Shown: piece by piece, positions 47,816-59,220 of the stretch
Layout of the letters: every line of letters starts with the position of its first letter
Position numbering within the stretch: the first letter of the stretch is position 1
Assembly: GCF_029227915.1 (NCBI RefSeq)
Contig: NC_079875.1
Span: 10,783,001-10,847,000 of the forward strand
DNA from: Hydractinia symbiolongicarpus
Lineage: Eukaryota > Cnidaria > Hydrozoa > Anthoathecata > Hydractiniidae
Direction: 5' to 3'
Length of the DNA stretch: 64,000 bases
The notes under the pieces: model-generated
What the model was told of the DNA's origin: nothing
What the model saw: the letters and a program-made list of their open reading frames with translations, nothing else
Database searches by the model: none
Made by a program: the position numbers and the translations under genes

Positions 47816-48972
47816 ATGCACCACAGGGTATATGATATCTTGACCGTAATGTTTTTGATGGCTTCAGGTAAGTTTGTCTTAGTACATGGAAATTTGTGAA
47901 AATTAAATGTGGAAGTGCGTTTCTTCTTTATTTTTGTATTCTCACTCGGTTTCCTGTCACTGCAAAAATAGAAATAAGATTTCGCAAGGTAGCATTAGTT
48001 GGATCATCCTGTTTCTTTATAACGCTATACTTTTGAATGAGATACAATGTTACCTAATACTTCCTATATGAGGAAGTAAAAACTTGTTTCACTCCATTTG
48101 TTAGTAGTACATTCACAATATAACATGACAACAACCATGGCTACAATGGATAATTCGACAATGATGACTCACGATGCTAATATGACAACGATGGTTCCAG
48201 CCATTAATATGACAACGATGCCTCCCCTAACTAATATTACAACGATGGGTCCCGTTATCAATATGACAACGATGGCCCCTGTTGCAAATGTGACAACGAT
48301 GGAACCAGCTTTTAATATGACAACAATGGCTCCTGTTACAAATATGACAACTGTGGCTCCTATTACTAATACGACAACTATGGCACCACAAACAACTCCA
48401 GTGCAACCTCCACTTAACTGCACTAATATTCCAGAAGTACCAATGAAGCCCTATGATGGAAATATAACATCCGCGTTGGCGCTTGCTAATGAAAACATTA
48501 GAGTATGCAATCAGATTATTCCATGTAAGTAAGCTAATGTTGTAATTTCTTTCACCTTCGGAGATTTGCTTAACCACATAAATATTTCTTTAAATATATT
48601 AACAATTTACATTAAACACTGACCTCACTGCTTTTATTAGCCTCTTAAATTTTTAAATATCACGATTATTCTGTGCCAGAGGACAAAGCATCATTGCGTT
48701 TTTCCCATTTTTCAGTTCTGAATCGCTTCATTGCTAACCTAAAGTCAACTGGTGTGTACCAACAAATCATTCAAATCATGAACTTGATGAAACACTTGCA
48801 AATGAGAATAGAAATCATCAACAGAAGACTTGACTGTGGACTTGTAACGAGTGTAGAAGAAGCTAGAAGTTTGAAGCAAATGCTGTACAATGATCAAGTT
48901 TTAAAAAGAGTATTATACGGTGTAAAAATGCGACTAACAGTCATCAAAGAACGTTTAAGAAATATTAAATAA
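47816..48972 (+). CDS. Secreted mucin-like helical protein, family member 9
   Basis: The exons are 47816-47867, 48105-48524 and 48716-48972, giving 242 residues against 156-163 in the paralogs. The signal peptide is MHHRVYDILTVMFLMAS with probable cleavage near VVHS. Exon 2 is expanded. Residues 43-114 are eight 9-residue repeats of the form N-x-T-T-(M/V)-x-P-x-x, each starting with an N-glycosylation sequon and rich in Thr for O-glycosylation. The repeats are followed by the family core NCTNIPEVPMKPYDGNIT (Cys 123) and RVCNQIIP (Cys 152). Exon 3 encodes the helical domain with LDCG (Cys 198), ending RLRNIK. The exon phases (1 and 1) match the family. It is the most diverged member outside the core, has the only long stalk, and opens the plus-strand group. 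The function is unknown; an extended glycosylated stalk suits an extracellular or surface-coat role. Confidence 0.88.
48179..48394 (+). repeat. Coding minisatellite, eight 27-bp units
   Basis: Eight consecutive 27-bp units begin aat-(atg/att/gtg/acg)-aca-ac. Each unit encodes one 9-residue NxTT(M/V)xPxx repeat. The first two bases of the second codon and the last two codons vary most, while the sequon is kept in all eight. In the other nine genes the matching segment is a single short MTTTMAPMQ stretch. Confidence 0.9.
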
Positions 48973-51900
48973 ACATGGCAAATTATTAATGCTCATTGTC
49001 TTAATGTAGTATGGTTAAAAAAATAAATTATTTTGCGCAAAAAAGCAGGTTTTTATTTTTTTGTGATAGACTCATTATGAATTTTGATAAACAGATTACA
49101 TGCCTTTTTAATAAGAATATCAAAATTTAAACCAGATTAGTCATCGCCTGTATTATTACGTTAAGTCCGGTATGTATGTCTGTGACAGGCAAAGAGGATG
49201 TGTTCGTTTTCTTTTAAAAAAATCGCCGTAGCAACATGTTTTTTTTCTCGAGGAAAGCTGCGAGTTTTACTTGTTTGCAATTTGCATACACGTAAGAAAA
49301 TTAAGAGAATTTATTTGCTAAATAAAGGCACGTGTTTAAAATAAAGGAATTTTATTCGCGAAAAACCTGCCTCTCTCAAGACAAACGTTACAATTTTGTG
49401 CAGCCTTAGTAATAATGTATTTGGAAATAAACAAAATTACTTTTTGGGGTTGTTTTTTTTTATTCATTAGAATGTTAGGATTTACAGTTGTGTAGGGTAA
49501 CCTAAAACTCACAGAGGCATCAAAATCAAGGTCAAAATGTGGATGTTTCTCTAGCCCTCGTGTGTCCTAATATATCTTGTTGGTTTGGTTTTAATGATAA
49601 GAAAAACATGAAACTACAATGGTTATGCTAATAACTAGTAGAACGCAAGGTAATTAGCATCATTACTCTGCCAAAATATAACTATTTAAGAAGAAGGAAA
49701 AATAGTAAGTTATCCGTGTGAAAGGTTAAAAATTTAGATGGATAGAGAGTACATTTACGTTGAACAGATTTTTATCAAACCATTATCATTATCCCCAGAA
49801 TTAAGTAAACAATTAAATTGGTTCATGTAAAATTAAGGCAAAAAGCACTCTTTTAGATAATATTTGTTGACATAGTTTTGACATCGGCTTGATATTTGAC
49901 TATCAATTGGATTTAATGGTATACAAAAAGGAATGGCGATACTTTCTATAGACTTTTAAGATCCATTGAGTTGAGGTCAATGAAACTACATTACGCAGGC
50001 GCTTTTGCGATCGGGACGTTATTAAATAACAATGTTTTTGTATAAAATGTAAAGCCAAAAAGCTTTTGATGCATAGTTGTTGGTAAATAATGACAATGTT
50101 CAGTTTGCTATCACAATCTTGTGGCATTTCACATTAATTTCGAACCACAAGGTGATAAGTCTTCGTGTTAGTTCAGGGTTAGCCTTCTACCACGAAAAGT
50201 CAGCATTTATAACAAATCAACGGAAATATCCAAGTTATTTTATGTTACAATATAAGACAGGAATGAATATTACACTAAGCAAAATATTCAACCGTTTAAT
50301 GGAAGTTATTGCTATAATATATACAATGCCGAAAAATAGTACCCTAGGTCAAAAGTTGATATAATCAGCATTGGAGAACATTTCCGATAGGGAATTTATA
50401 CTTTGTTGGAATTTATTCAATTCTTTGAGTTATCTATATCGCCAATTACTATATTTTTTAATTTGTATCATAAAACGAAAACGATGCTAGTGGCAACAGA
50501 CAAATCCCGTTGGCTTTTAGGACGGTAAATATCCGGAAATTTTTACACAGGCTACCCACTTGTTCATTTTTTAAGATATGCAAAGAAAAGCAAAATATTA
50601 AAATAACAAAGGAAAGAAATTAAAAAATCAATTGCATCTGGCGCACAGTTACATAATTGGTGGTGCTGGTAAACAATATTCTGCGTTACTTGTATTCTTT
50701 TCAACATCACTTTTTTAATATTGTCTCTTCCAGCTTTGCCGTTACCTACTTTGCCCGCAATGCTTGTGTTGGATAATGCGAATGCCTTATTATTTGCCTG
50801 TTCTCTAATTTTTTTTACCCTACTTAATTTTAAAGTTACTTTTTGGGTTATGTCGGATTGGTTTTTCAATGATGCGTAGTATTTTTTCAATATCCCTTGA
50901 GTATTGCGTAGCAGCTATAAAGTAGTGTTAAAGGAGAGGAATCCTAAGATAAGATTCACTTCTCAATTTATCCATAAAATGTTATATTACATATACCTAC
51001 CGGGTCATTTTGGCAGTTTGGTACTTAATAACGTTGTTTCCGTGACTATCATGCAATTTTAATAGCTATCATTTCGAAATTTGCGAATTATAAAGGAAAA
51101 GTTTGTCAAAAACCTAACTCCAATGCAATAGAGCGATTTATTTAGAAACAAACAGAGGAGTTGTTGTGATTTAGTTTTTATTTAACCTTTCTTTTCTTCT
51201 ATGTGACATAACTGTTGAACATAATAATTGAGATACTAAAAGTTGTATTGGTGATGGAATTGTCTTCACAATTTCCTAATTACCATTCCATACTAAAACA
51301 TTAAGTTTCATGCTGGTAAAAAAATAACTGCTCCCGAATTAACTTTACATTTATAATTTATTTGATACATGTTAGTAAATACAGCGCAGCAGTGCAATCA
51401 TTGCTTGCTATTAGGGTCAGAAAGAGGACTTTTGGAGCGCGTTTTCGTTGTCATGGAATTTTATTGTTACCAGGAAGTATGACTTATATTTGTAAAAATT
51501 TTTTTTTTAGATCTTGGTCTGCGATTTGTAATTCAAGCAATTTCTTCTTCTTAACCGATCTAAAAATTGGTGAATACAGCATTTTAAAAATGATAAACAA
51601 GTAATAATATAAAACAAATTATAAAAATATGACGTTATTAATTTTATTTCAAATTTTATCTTTCTTATCAAGGGTTATGCGTGTGCAAAATAACATGTCC
51701 TAAAGGCTTTCAGTTTGGGTGTTAATGTCTCATCAGTAAATTTGAGCAAAAACCTTGATCATTCTCCTGGAAAGGCACACATGTTCACATTAGGTGTTAA
51801 TTGGCTTATAAGCAATATTTACACAATCCGAATTTAAGATCATTATTGCCGTCATTGCAACTTGTATCAAAGACATCGTGCCAAGAAAACAAAAACTATA

Positions 51901-52570
51901 AAATACAAAGAAAACAGATAATTCAGATATACCTTGCGTCCTTAAAACATTGCATTTGCTGTTTTAGCTCTTTCTTTAAATTATTACCCCGTTTATTGGT
52001 GATTTTAAAAAACCGACTTTTAACAATCTTAGTCATGAGTGCGATTTCAAATTTTTGACTTTTTTTCTATATTAGTAAGAAAATGGAAGGGAATTTATAT
52101 TTTGTATTTTTCCTGCAGTTAGTTACTTCGGTAAAAAATGTTGGACATAATACTGAGAAAAATTTAAGCACTTGTATTATTTTGCGTCAATATTTGTTCA
52201 TTACTTTAGTTGAAAGGCAAGAGGCCCATTTTTACGCCATAGTAATCAATCTAGTTTTATAATACATTTCGTCCTTTTTTTTAGAATTAAATTGGTCATT
52301 GTAAAAAAAGCGATAGAGGCAGCTGCATCACTTATTCTATGGTCAAGTTTGAATCTAATTTTAATTTTAAAATCATAGGAAGTGCATTTAAGCAAACAAG
52401 AAGTTAATATTAGCAATATGTTTGCAACTTTGCCAAATATTTGCAATGTCATTTCTTTTAGCGACGTCAGGTAAACCTACAACAAATAACTCTTCCTGTT
52501 TTTGTCACATAGTAATTACTGGGGTTACATGACAAGACTAGATCTGTTAAATTACTGCCTATTTTGTCTC
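48973..52570. other. Spacer between members 9 and 10
   Basis: About 49142-49330 matches the 5' part of the Helitron at 56158 (tgtctgtgacaggcaaag, then the gagttttacttgtttg-type stretch), so it is a Helitron remnant. About 50.3-50.9 kb is an inverted copy of 39.7-40.4 kb, and 52.1-52.5 kb an inverted copy of 45.95-46.3 kb. No gene is supported; the ORFs at 50077-50364, 50564-50890 and 51362-52058 lack any recognisable feature. Confidence 0.5.
49142..49330 (+). mobile_element. Helitron-like 5' remnant
   Basis: A start-like tcgcctgtattattacgtta is followed by the gtctgtgacaggcaaag block and a gccgtagcaacatg block. These correspond in order to the first 180 bp or so of the 56158 element. No CTAGT end was found nearby. 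Confidence 0.45.
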
Positions 52571-52656
52571 GATGACGTTTGCCTCTTTTACCTAGCGATC
52601 TCTATATAATGGGTAATCCGTGTGATATGAAAACATAACTTGCTCACAGCATTAAG
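52571..52656 (+). promoter_or_regulatory. Promoter and 5'UTR exon of family member 10
   Basis: The Z-subgroup block GATGACGTTTGCCTCTTT lies at 52571-52588, with one base different from members 7 and 8. TATATAAT lies at 52603-52610, and the 5'UTR donor TTAAG|GTAAGT ends at 52656. The UTR intron closes at the acceptor at 52733, followed by TTTCTTCTTAAC. Confidence 0.6.
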
Positions 52657-52783
52657 GTAAGTTAGAAATTCATTTAACCGTTCAGCAATTCTAATTTGGC
52701 AATGAAGGTATCCAATAATATTTCTTTTTCTAGTTTCTTCTTAACAATCCTTGCAACTAAACTTCACATCAAGTAAAACAGAT

Positions 52784-53771
52784 ATGGGGAGATTTGAATA
52801 TTTCATTTTCACAGCAGTTCTTTCAATAGCCTCAGGTAATTATTTATCACATTCTTCATTTTATTTTTTTACTGTAATTGACTTTTAAGTTTGTTCGTTT
52901 AAGACAAACTGTTGGGGCAACTTTTGTTTAATTACATTTTTTTCGCATTAGTGGCAAGTATGTCCCATCACATGACAACCACAGTGGCACCAATGCAACC
53001 TCTTAACTGCACTAACATTCCAGAAGTACCAATGAAACCATATGATGGGAATATCACTGCTGTTTTGGCACTTGCTAATGATAACATAAGAGTTTGCAAC
53101 TTAATTATTCCATGTAAGTTATCTAATAACATTACAATAATACTAGCGACAAGAATAAATTAATCAATTTGTTGTTTTACTTAATAAATAATTATCTGCC
53201 ATGAAACTTGCAAAACTTATTACACAGTTAAGCAAATTAATAATACATTAGTGTGATAATCTTTATGAACTCATTGTCAGAAGAGATGTTGGAATAAAAT
53301 TATGAGTATTATTTTTCTTTTAACGTTTAAATGTCTCCTCGGTAGTAACGACAGATATTAAGACAAAGATAGTAGATATAACAACTAAAACTAGTTAAAC
53401 TATCACACTTAACTTACACAAAAACTGCCACATAGTATTCTCGTTCTAATACAGTGTAAGAGCTAGTTCTTAATATTGTACTGTTATTTTCAGTGTTGAA
53501 TGGTTTTAATGCAAAATTGAAATTAACTGGTGTGTATCAGCAACTCGACCAAATCATGATGCTGATGAAGTATCTGCAAATGAGAATGGAAGTCATCAAC
53601 AGAAGACTTGACTGTGGACTTGTGATGAGTGTAGAGGAAGCTAGAAGTTTGAAACAAATGATGTACAATGATCAAGTTTCAAAGAGAGTCTTGTACGGTG
53701 TAAAAATGCGACTAACAGTCATCAAAGAACGTTTAACAAATATTTCTGAAAATTGGTTAACGTTGAATTAA
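52784..53771 (+). CDS. Small secreted helical protein, family member 10 (Z subgroup)
   Basis: The exons are 52784-52835, 52952-53113 and 53494-53771, giving 163 residues. The signal peptide is MGRFEYFIFTAVLSIAS and the mature start VASMSHHMTTTVAP. The core is PMKPYDGNITAVLALANDN. The helical domain starts QQLDQIMMLMKYLQMRMEV. The C-terminus is extended: where members 7 and 8 stop after RNIYKN, this reads TNISENWLTLN, adding a sequon (NIS). It lies on the opposite strand from members 7 and 8, and its upstream and downstream flanks are inverted copies of theirs, so it arose by an inverted duplication of a Z unit. Confidence 0.87.
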
Positions 53772-55265
53772 AATATAACGCAAGCTTAATATGTAGTTTC
53801 AGTTTTTTTTGTAGGGGTTACGGAAAGAGGGTGCCATGGAAATAATTTTGCATTGTACTCGTAAATGGTGATTATTGGTAGTTTTATCGTAGTTTTGTAT
53901 CTCTATCTACACTTATAAAATTTTTTTTTAACATATCACGAAAACGACATGACATAGGAAATTTAATTTTTTTTCATTTTTTTGTGGCTAAATTTTTCAG
54001 CCAAAAATCGGTAATTACATTAACGACCGGCGTGATTATCGAACATAAGCCACTTTGGTTCGTAATTTTTTTGTTGATTTGGGACCTCACACGGCGTACA
54101 TTAGCTCGATAAGATTTGCCAGACGACGGGTAAAGATTAAATGCGTTTGTTTACATCCCTACAAAATTGCGTCATACTAGTAATTTACTGAGGAGAAAGG
54201 CCTCATCGATACTGTCATAGCGGCAACCATAGTGCTACTTCGACATTAAATATATCGAGAACGAAAACTCACAAGAACCACAAAAAAATTACACAGTTCA
54301 TATTCACAGTATAATGCACATTTCGAGCACTACTTGCTGTCACTTGTTAGTTCTCTTTTGAGGTATATGTACGGTGCTAATGCTGTATTATATGTATTAT
54401 AAACTAGTTAAACTAGAACCGGCACGCACGATCATACATACGATTATTATCAATACAAATGGCTATAAATATGTGCATGTAATACGTATTCAAAAAATGT
54501 AAATCTTAAACAATTTTAGGTAAATGTCCAATTCAAACGTTTTGATTGAAGCAAAAACGTTGAAATCATGTGAGGGCAAAGTGACTCATAATTCCTAATG
54601 ACTAATTTGTTAATAAGATGGTCGATTAATAATTCTAATTAAGAGAAGTAGAAGGGTCAATAATTCAGGAAAAAGTCAGTATTTATCTATACTGTTCTGG
54701 TTATCGCAGGAGTATATTCGTTACGGTGTAAACAGAATAAAATGACATTGAAGCCTACTCAATCGGAAATTTTCTTTAGCTCTGTTTCATTTACTTATTT
54801 CTTTCTCCCGCCTCCAAGATTAATTGTTAATTGAACAAGGATTGTATAAAACACTTTTATCGAAACAGAAAAAAATGTAGCACATTATAAAACTATGTCA
54901 ACATTCCTCATAATAATGTGACTTGCAACATTTTTTTGACAAAAGTATTACTCACTTCCTAAATACTTAGTTATTTTTTATCGACTAGTTTTTAACACTA
55001 CTTTTTGCTGACAAAGTTTAGAAGAACTCTTAAAAAAGAGACACTGTGTGAAACAAGAGTGGATAATAAACATTTCTAAACGTAAAAAAATGTATCCTTT
55101 GCATCCTTTTATTTTGAGACATTTTGATTCTTTTTATGCGAAAAAATAAGTCAAGAATCGGTGAAAAACCCTTGAGCAGTGGTTGATTGGTAAAAAAAGC
55201 GTAAAAAACATCAGATATTTTACTCTTTTCCGGTAAGGTAAGATAACAGATAGGTAATATAGTAA
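53772..55265. other. Non-coding flank of member 10
   Basis: No gene is seen. From about 54.5 kb the sequence is the inverted counterpart of the flank downstream of members 7 and 8 (about 36.5 to 36.0 kb and 43.6 to 42.9 kb). About 53.8-54.5 kb has no match that I can see in the window. Confidence 0.5.
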
Positions 55266-55420
55266 ACTAGTCGTTAGACCGTGGAAAAATCCACGGGTTC
55301 GCCCGTCCTTTTTATACCGCATCACGTGCGTCTCGCTGTTTGCACACCTAATCTACCGTTTTGCCTGACAGACACACAGTCACACAGACAGACAGACGTA
55401 TACGGGTATTATAATATAGA
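55266..55420 (-). mobile_element. Complete 155-bp non-autonomous Helitron-like element
   Basis: Read on the minus strand it starts A|TCTATATTATAATACCCG and ends with a perfect 6-bp-stem hairpin (CCGTGG, loop, CCACGG). About 10 bases later comes CTAGT followed by a host T. All Helitron hallmarks are present: 5' TC, 3' CTRR, subterminal hairpin, A/T target and no target duplication. The paralogous inverted sequence near 42.97 kb lacks the insertion, so an empty site is available. The interior holds a CAGA/GTCT-rich run and no gene. Confidence 0.75.
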
Positions 55421-56157
55421 TGTTGCCACATTTTATGAAAAATTTGAACAGCTGAATGTTATTACTATAAACACCGAGGACTGAATATACCATACTTCTT
55501 TATTTAAAATTCTCTAACAAAGAAAAATAAATAATGATATTTGTTTAGAAAGAAAGTTGTTTGTAGGACGGATATTATCAACGGCGTCCTTAAGAATAAC
55601 ACAATAAATATTGCTTTGCAGTTACTAGTTGAACAGCTGTTAAAAGACACGTTACACTACATGCTTCTGAAAAAAGCCACTTATTAATCATATAAGCCTT
55701 TTTATTAGTTGATAGGAATAATTTAAAATCTTCATCAACAATTGTCACGCATGAAAGAAAACATTACTTTCTACAAAATCCTTGAGAGTCATTCCTGATT
55801 AAAATAACAATAACGATAAAACGTGGAGAAATAGGAATAAGCTAAAATTAAATCCAGCATCATCCCAAGGGATTTTTGACTCTTTAGAATAGAGGCAACA
55901 TGAAAACAATGTTCTCCTTTCTTGTTGATGAGTTGTTGAAGTCAACACCTTCCAAAATTCAAACGCCTCAGTGGTTCTTTCCACGGGCTTTATCGACTAC
56001 TCTTTTGTGATAATGCAGAGTGTATGTCGGTTTGTGACAGGCAAAGTAAATGTGTTTATTTTCCTTTGATGTAGCCGAAAAGTTATGTCTAATATGTTAA
56101 ATTTTCTGACGTTACGGCACGACGTCTATAACACTAATTTAACGTCAATATCCTATA

Positions 56158-58619
56158 TCTATATAATAATAAGCCAGTTCCGTGTGTCTGTAACAGGCAA
56201 AGTTGATATCGTCATTTTCCTTTGATGTTGCCGAAAAAAATCTTTGATGTTGCCGAAAAAAATATGTCTTCTTTGTCGTGAAAAGCCGCGAGTTTTGTGT
56301 GGTTTGTTAAATGAAGTTCTAGCACAAAGTAACGGCTATTGTGTTTGCAAAAAAGATGGCTGTCCTTTTTAAGCATTTGTCTTCTCTTGCCTTCAAAATA
56401 AATCTTTACAAAAGCATTTAAAAGGGGGCATGGTATATAAATGAAGTATAGAAAGGTTTGTTTATGTTTTTTAAAGTTTTGATGATATTATTGATGCGAG
56501 ACATGTTTGTTAGCTAGCATCAACCACACCAACAACAACTAGCTAGGTAGCTAGGAATTTATAAATATGTAGCCATGTTCTTTATACCTAGCTAAGTCTC
56601 CAGTTTATATTTAAGTGACCAGCTATTAGCTGCTGTAGCTACCTTATGTTAGCTTCAGTTTTATGTTGCTTTTTACATGTAAGCTAATCTTAGTGGTCTT
56701 TGCTAAGAATGTGACTGTAACTTATTTTAATTGACATTTTAAGCTTAAATTAACAAGCCACAACAACTTTTAAAAAAGTATTACATAATATTTAAGAAGA
56801 GTTTAAGGACTGTTTTTAAGCAAATAATGTATTTTTCACAATTTGTGTATGCAAATAATGTATTTTTCACATTTTGTGTAACTAAACTTATATACATCAG
56901 TTACATGCAATATGACGAAACGATTTTTATTTAACATGTAGTAATTCTGGTACCTTAAGTGTAGTGATTTTTGTTGTTCTAGATGTTCTGACTAAAATTT
57001 TTTTGTTTATTGGCATTTTGTCTCAATTAAGAAAAGTTTCAACTTTTTTGAGGGAGTACAACACCGAAAAAACTTGTGTTTTTTTTATATTTTGTATAAA
57101 TTCTTACCGGGCAGGACTCTGTACAACATACCGAAATGACTGATCCCTCTCTATTTATAAATTTGATGCGTTCCAAATCACAGTTTTTTGAAATTTTGGG
57201 TAATGTTTAATGAGTACAAGATGCAAATACTGATTTTTGTTGAATCAGAAGTATTTCCTACAACCATTCTTTTTTTACACTTTTGTGGAGAAAAAGTGTA
57301 TGCAATATCATCAGAATAACTGATTTTGTTGCAAACTGTTTTTCTTTTTCACATTTTGGATTGAAATATTGTTATAAAGGGCATATATCAATAGACATAT
57401 ATATACCAAAATAATTAAATTCTGCAAACTTTGATTTTGTCGTTCACCTCTCATCTTTTATATTTTGATTAAACTTTTGAGGAAAACCATAGGAAGTATT
57501 TAGAATTTGTATTTTGTGTTGCAAATTTAGTGCAAAAATTTAACTGTTGTGAGGGAGGACCATATGCAATTATATATACTAAAAATAATAATTTGATATT
57601 CTACAAGTTGTATTTTTGTATGCACTTAAATGACTGCTTTTTCTGAGTTGAATTTGATGGGTTTCATATCAATTTTGTGGAAGATTTTATGGCTGAAGAC
57701 AATATAGAACATGCCAATTGAACTGATTTTTGTTCATATTTTGATTTGCTCCTCATAAACCTTTGTGTTCTACATTTATTGTAAACTTTTGTGAGGAAGG
57801 ACCATATATATATACAATGTTTTCAAAATAATGATTTTTGTTGATTTGAAATTTACTCCTTGCTCATTGCTTTTTCGACATTTCAGGTTAAAATGTTTGG
57901 TAAAGTCAGTACGGATCATTAGACAAAAAATTGTTTTGTTAACCGGTTTTAACCAATTTTTACATTTTGTGCATATTTTTGCGGGAGAGGATGGTATGCA
58001 ACCGAATAAATGATTTTTCAAAGTTTAACTTTTTGTTTTTAGGTGTTTTGTGTTTGTTTAAGTTTGGCTTTTTGATATTGTTCAGGTTGTATTGTTGTAT
58101 AAGCAATTAGGGAAAAGACAATGTTTAAAATGGGTAAAGAACTTATTTCATAGATCTGTGCTTACTGTTGCAAGCCTTTCTTTTCGACGCTTCAGATTAA
58201 AATATTGAAGGTTTTCAACATAATCACATAATAAGATGTATACATATTTGAGATATGTGTTATTTCTGACATTATTATTATTGTTGTCGTAACTGTCTGG
58301 GTTGTGACTGTCAATGTTGTAACTTTCTACTAACTAGATTTTACACCTTGCACGCCGTTGTTTTTCATATTTTGTCTGAAGTTTTGTTGGGAGGATTTCA
58401 TGCGATTTGACATTTGATATTTTGTGTTAGATTTTAAGAACTTTTTTGTTAAATTATGACTTATTTACTTTCTTTTTATGCATTTTCAGATTATTTTTTT
58501 TAGTAAAAGGCATATTCAATATACTGAAATATTTGCTGATGTCATCAAAATTCAAATGACAGAACTTTTCAATCGTTTTTCTGCCTAAGTGGATTTTTAC
58601 ACGGGCCTAATCGACTAGT
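56158..58619 (+). mobile_element. 2.46-kb non-autonomous Helitron-like element (inner, younger)
   Basis: The element starts A|TCTATATAATAATAAGCC and ends GTGGATTTTTACACGGGCC, then atcga, then CTAGT, followed by a host T. No helicase or Rep ORF is present; the longest ORFs are short and low in complexity, so it would depend on an autonomous partner. Near the 5' end a 22-bp segment is tandemly duplicated (56221-56242 and 56243-56264), and another direct duplication lies at about 56818-56880. The central part holds a degenerate repeat. Confidence 0.7.
57040..58010. repeat. Degenerate internal repeat of the inner Helitron
   Basis: A motif of the form tttgtGAGGGAGGACCATATGCAA followed by an AT-rich run, then aataatgatttttgttg, recurs at about 57050, 57290, 57550, 57790 and 57980, spaced roughly 190-260 bp. 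The copies are diverged and irregular, so this is an old expansion. Confidence 0.5.
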
Positions 58620-59220
58620 TAAACTAATAAAGACATTACAGTGCACTTAAAACTTTGAGGTTAAATAACTTGAAAACGAGGTGGTGACGTTAATGATTTT
58701 TTACCGCGTGATTAACTAGGGACCACTTGGGACCAAATAGGTAAGTTTCCCAACCTGGGTCCCCGAATCCGTTTCGTAATGCATGGGTTGATGACGTCAT
58801 CAAAAAACTTTTAAACCCTGAACATCTCTGCAGCCGTTTCTCGAAGATAAATGATCCTATACATTTTCCCGATCAGCGTTTCAAGATCTATAGGATGAAG
58901 GCAACAGGTATACAAATTTCAAAAGAAAAATTAATGGTGTTTTTCCGGGTCTGTATGATATCAGCCAAATTTCGAAACCCTTATATCTCATTAACCATTC
59001 GTCGAAAACATATAATCCTATACATTATTCTGATGAGAGTTTTAAGGTCTAAATATTTTTTTGTATATGCAATGCTGACGTTAGCAAAGCACCCTAAACA
59101 ATCTGTTTTTCTGCCTGAGCGGATTTTTCCATGGGCCTTATCGACTAGTTAACATATTAATCATTAAAAACTTATGAAATAATGCAAACAGCTACAAATA
59201 AAGCAAATGTTTGAAAAACA

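Larger units (their letters stand above)
56002..59149 (+). mobile_element. Older Helitron-like element, split by a younger one
   Basis: The left part (about 56002-56157) and right part (58620-59149) join into one sequence. That joined sequence parallels the relic at 60956-61300, including the cacgacgtc/cacaacgtc block, cgtcaata, actttgaggyt, and gacgtcatcaa near 58791 and 61269. It ends in the subterminal ggatttttccatgggcc, then CTAGT at 59145-59149 before a T. A second 3' end (gctttatcgactact) abuts its 5' side near 55997-56001, suggesting head-to-tail neighbours. No coding capacity is seen. Confidence 0.6.

Noticed and set aside
48169-48577. Minus-strand ORFs with repeated IVVIL or RSHRCHI patterns
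   Set aside because: These are antisense readings of the 27-bp coding repeat of member 9; the hydrophobic pattern is a by-product of the repeat.
55281-55484. 67-residue ORF across the small Helitron
   Set aside because: It runs through the element's hairpin and CAGA-rich stretch into flanking DNA; coding potential is not credible.
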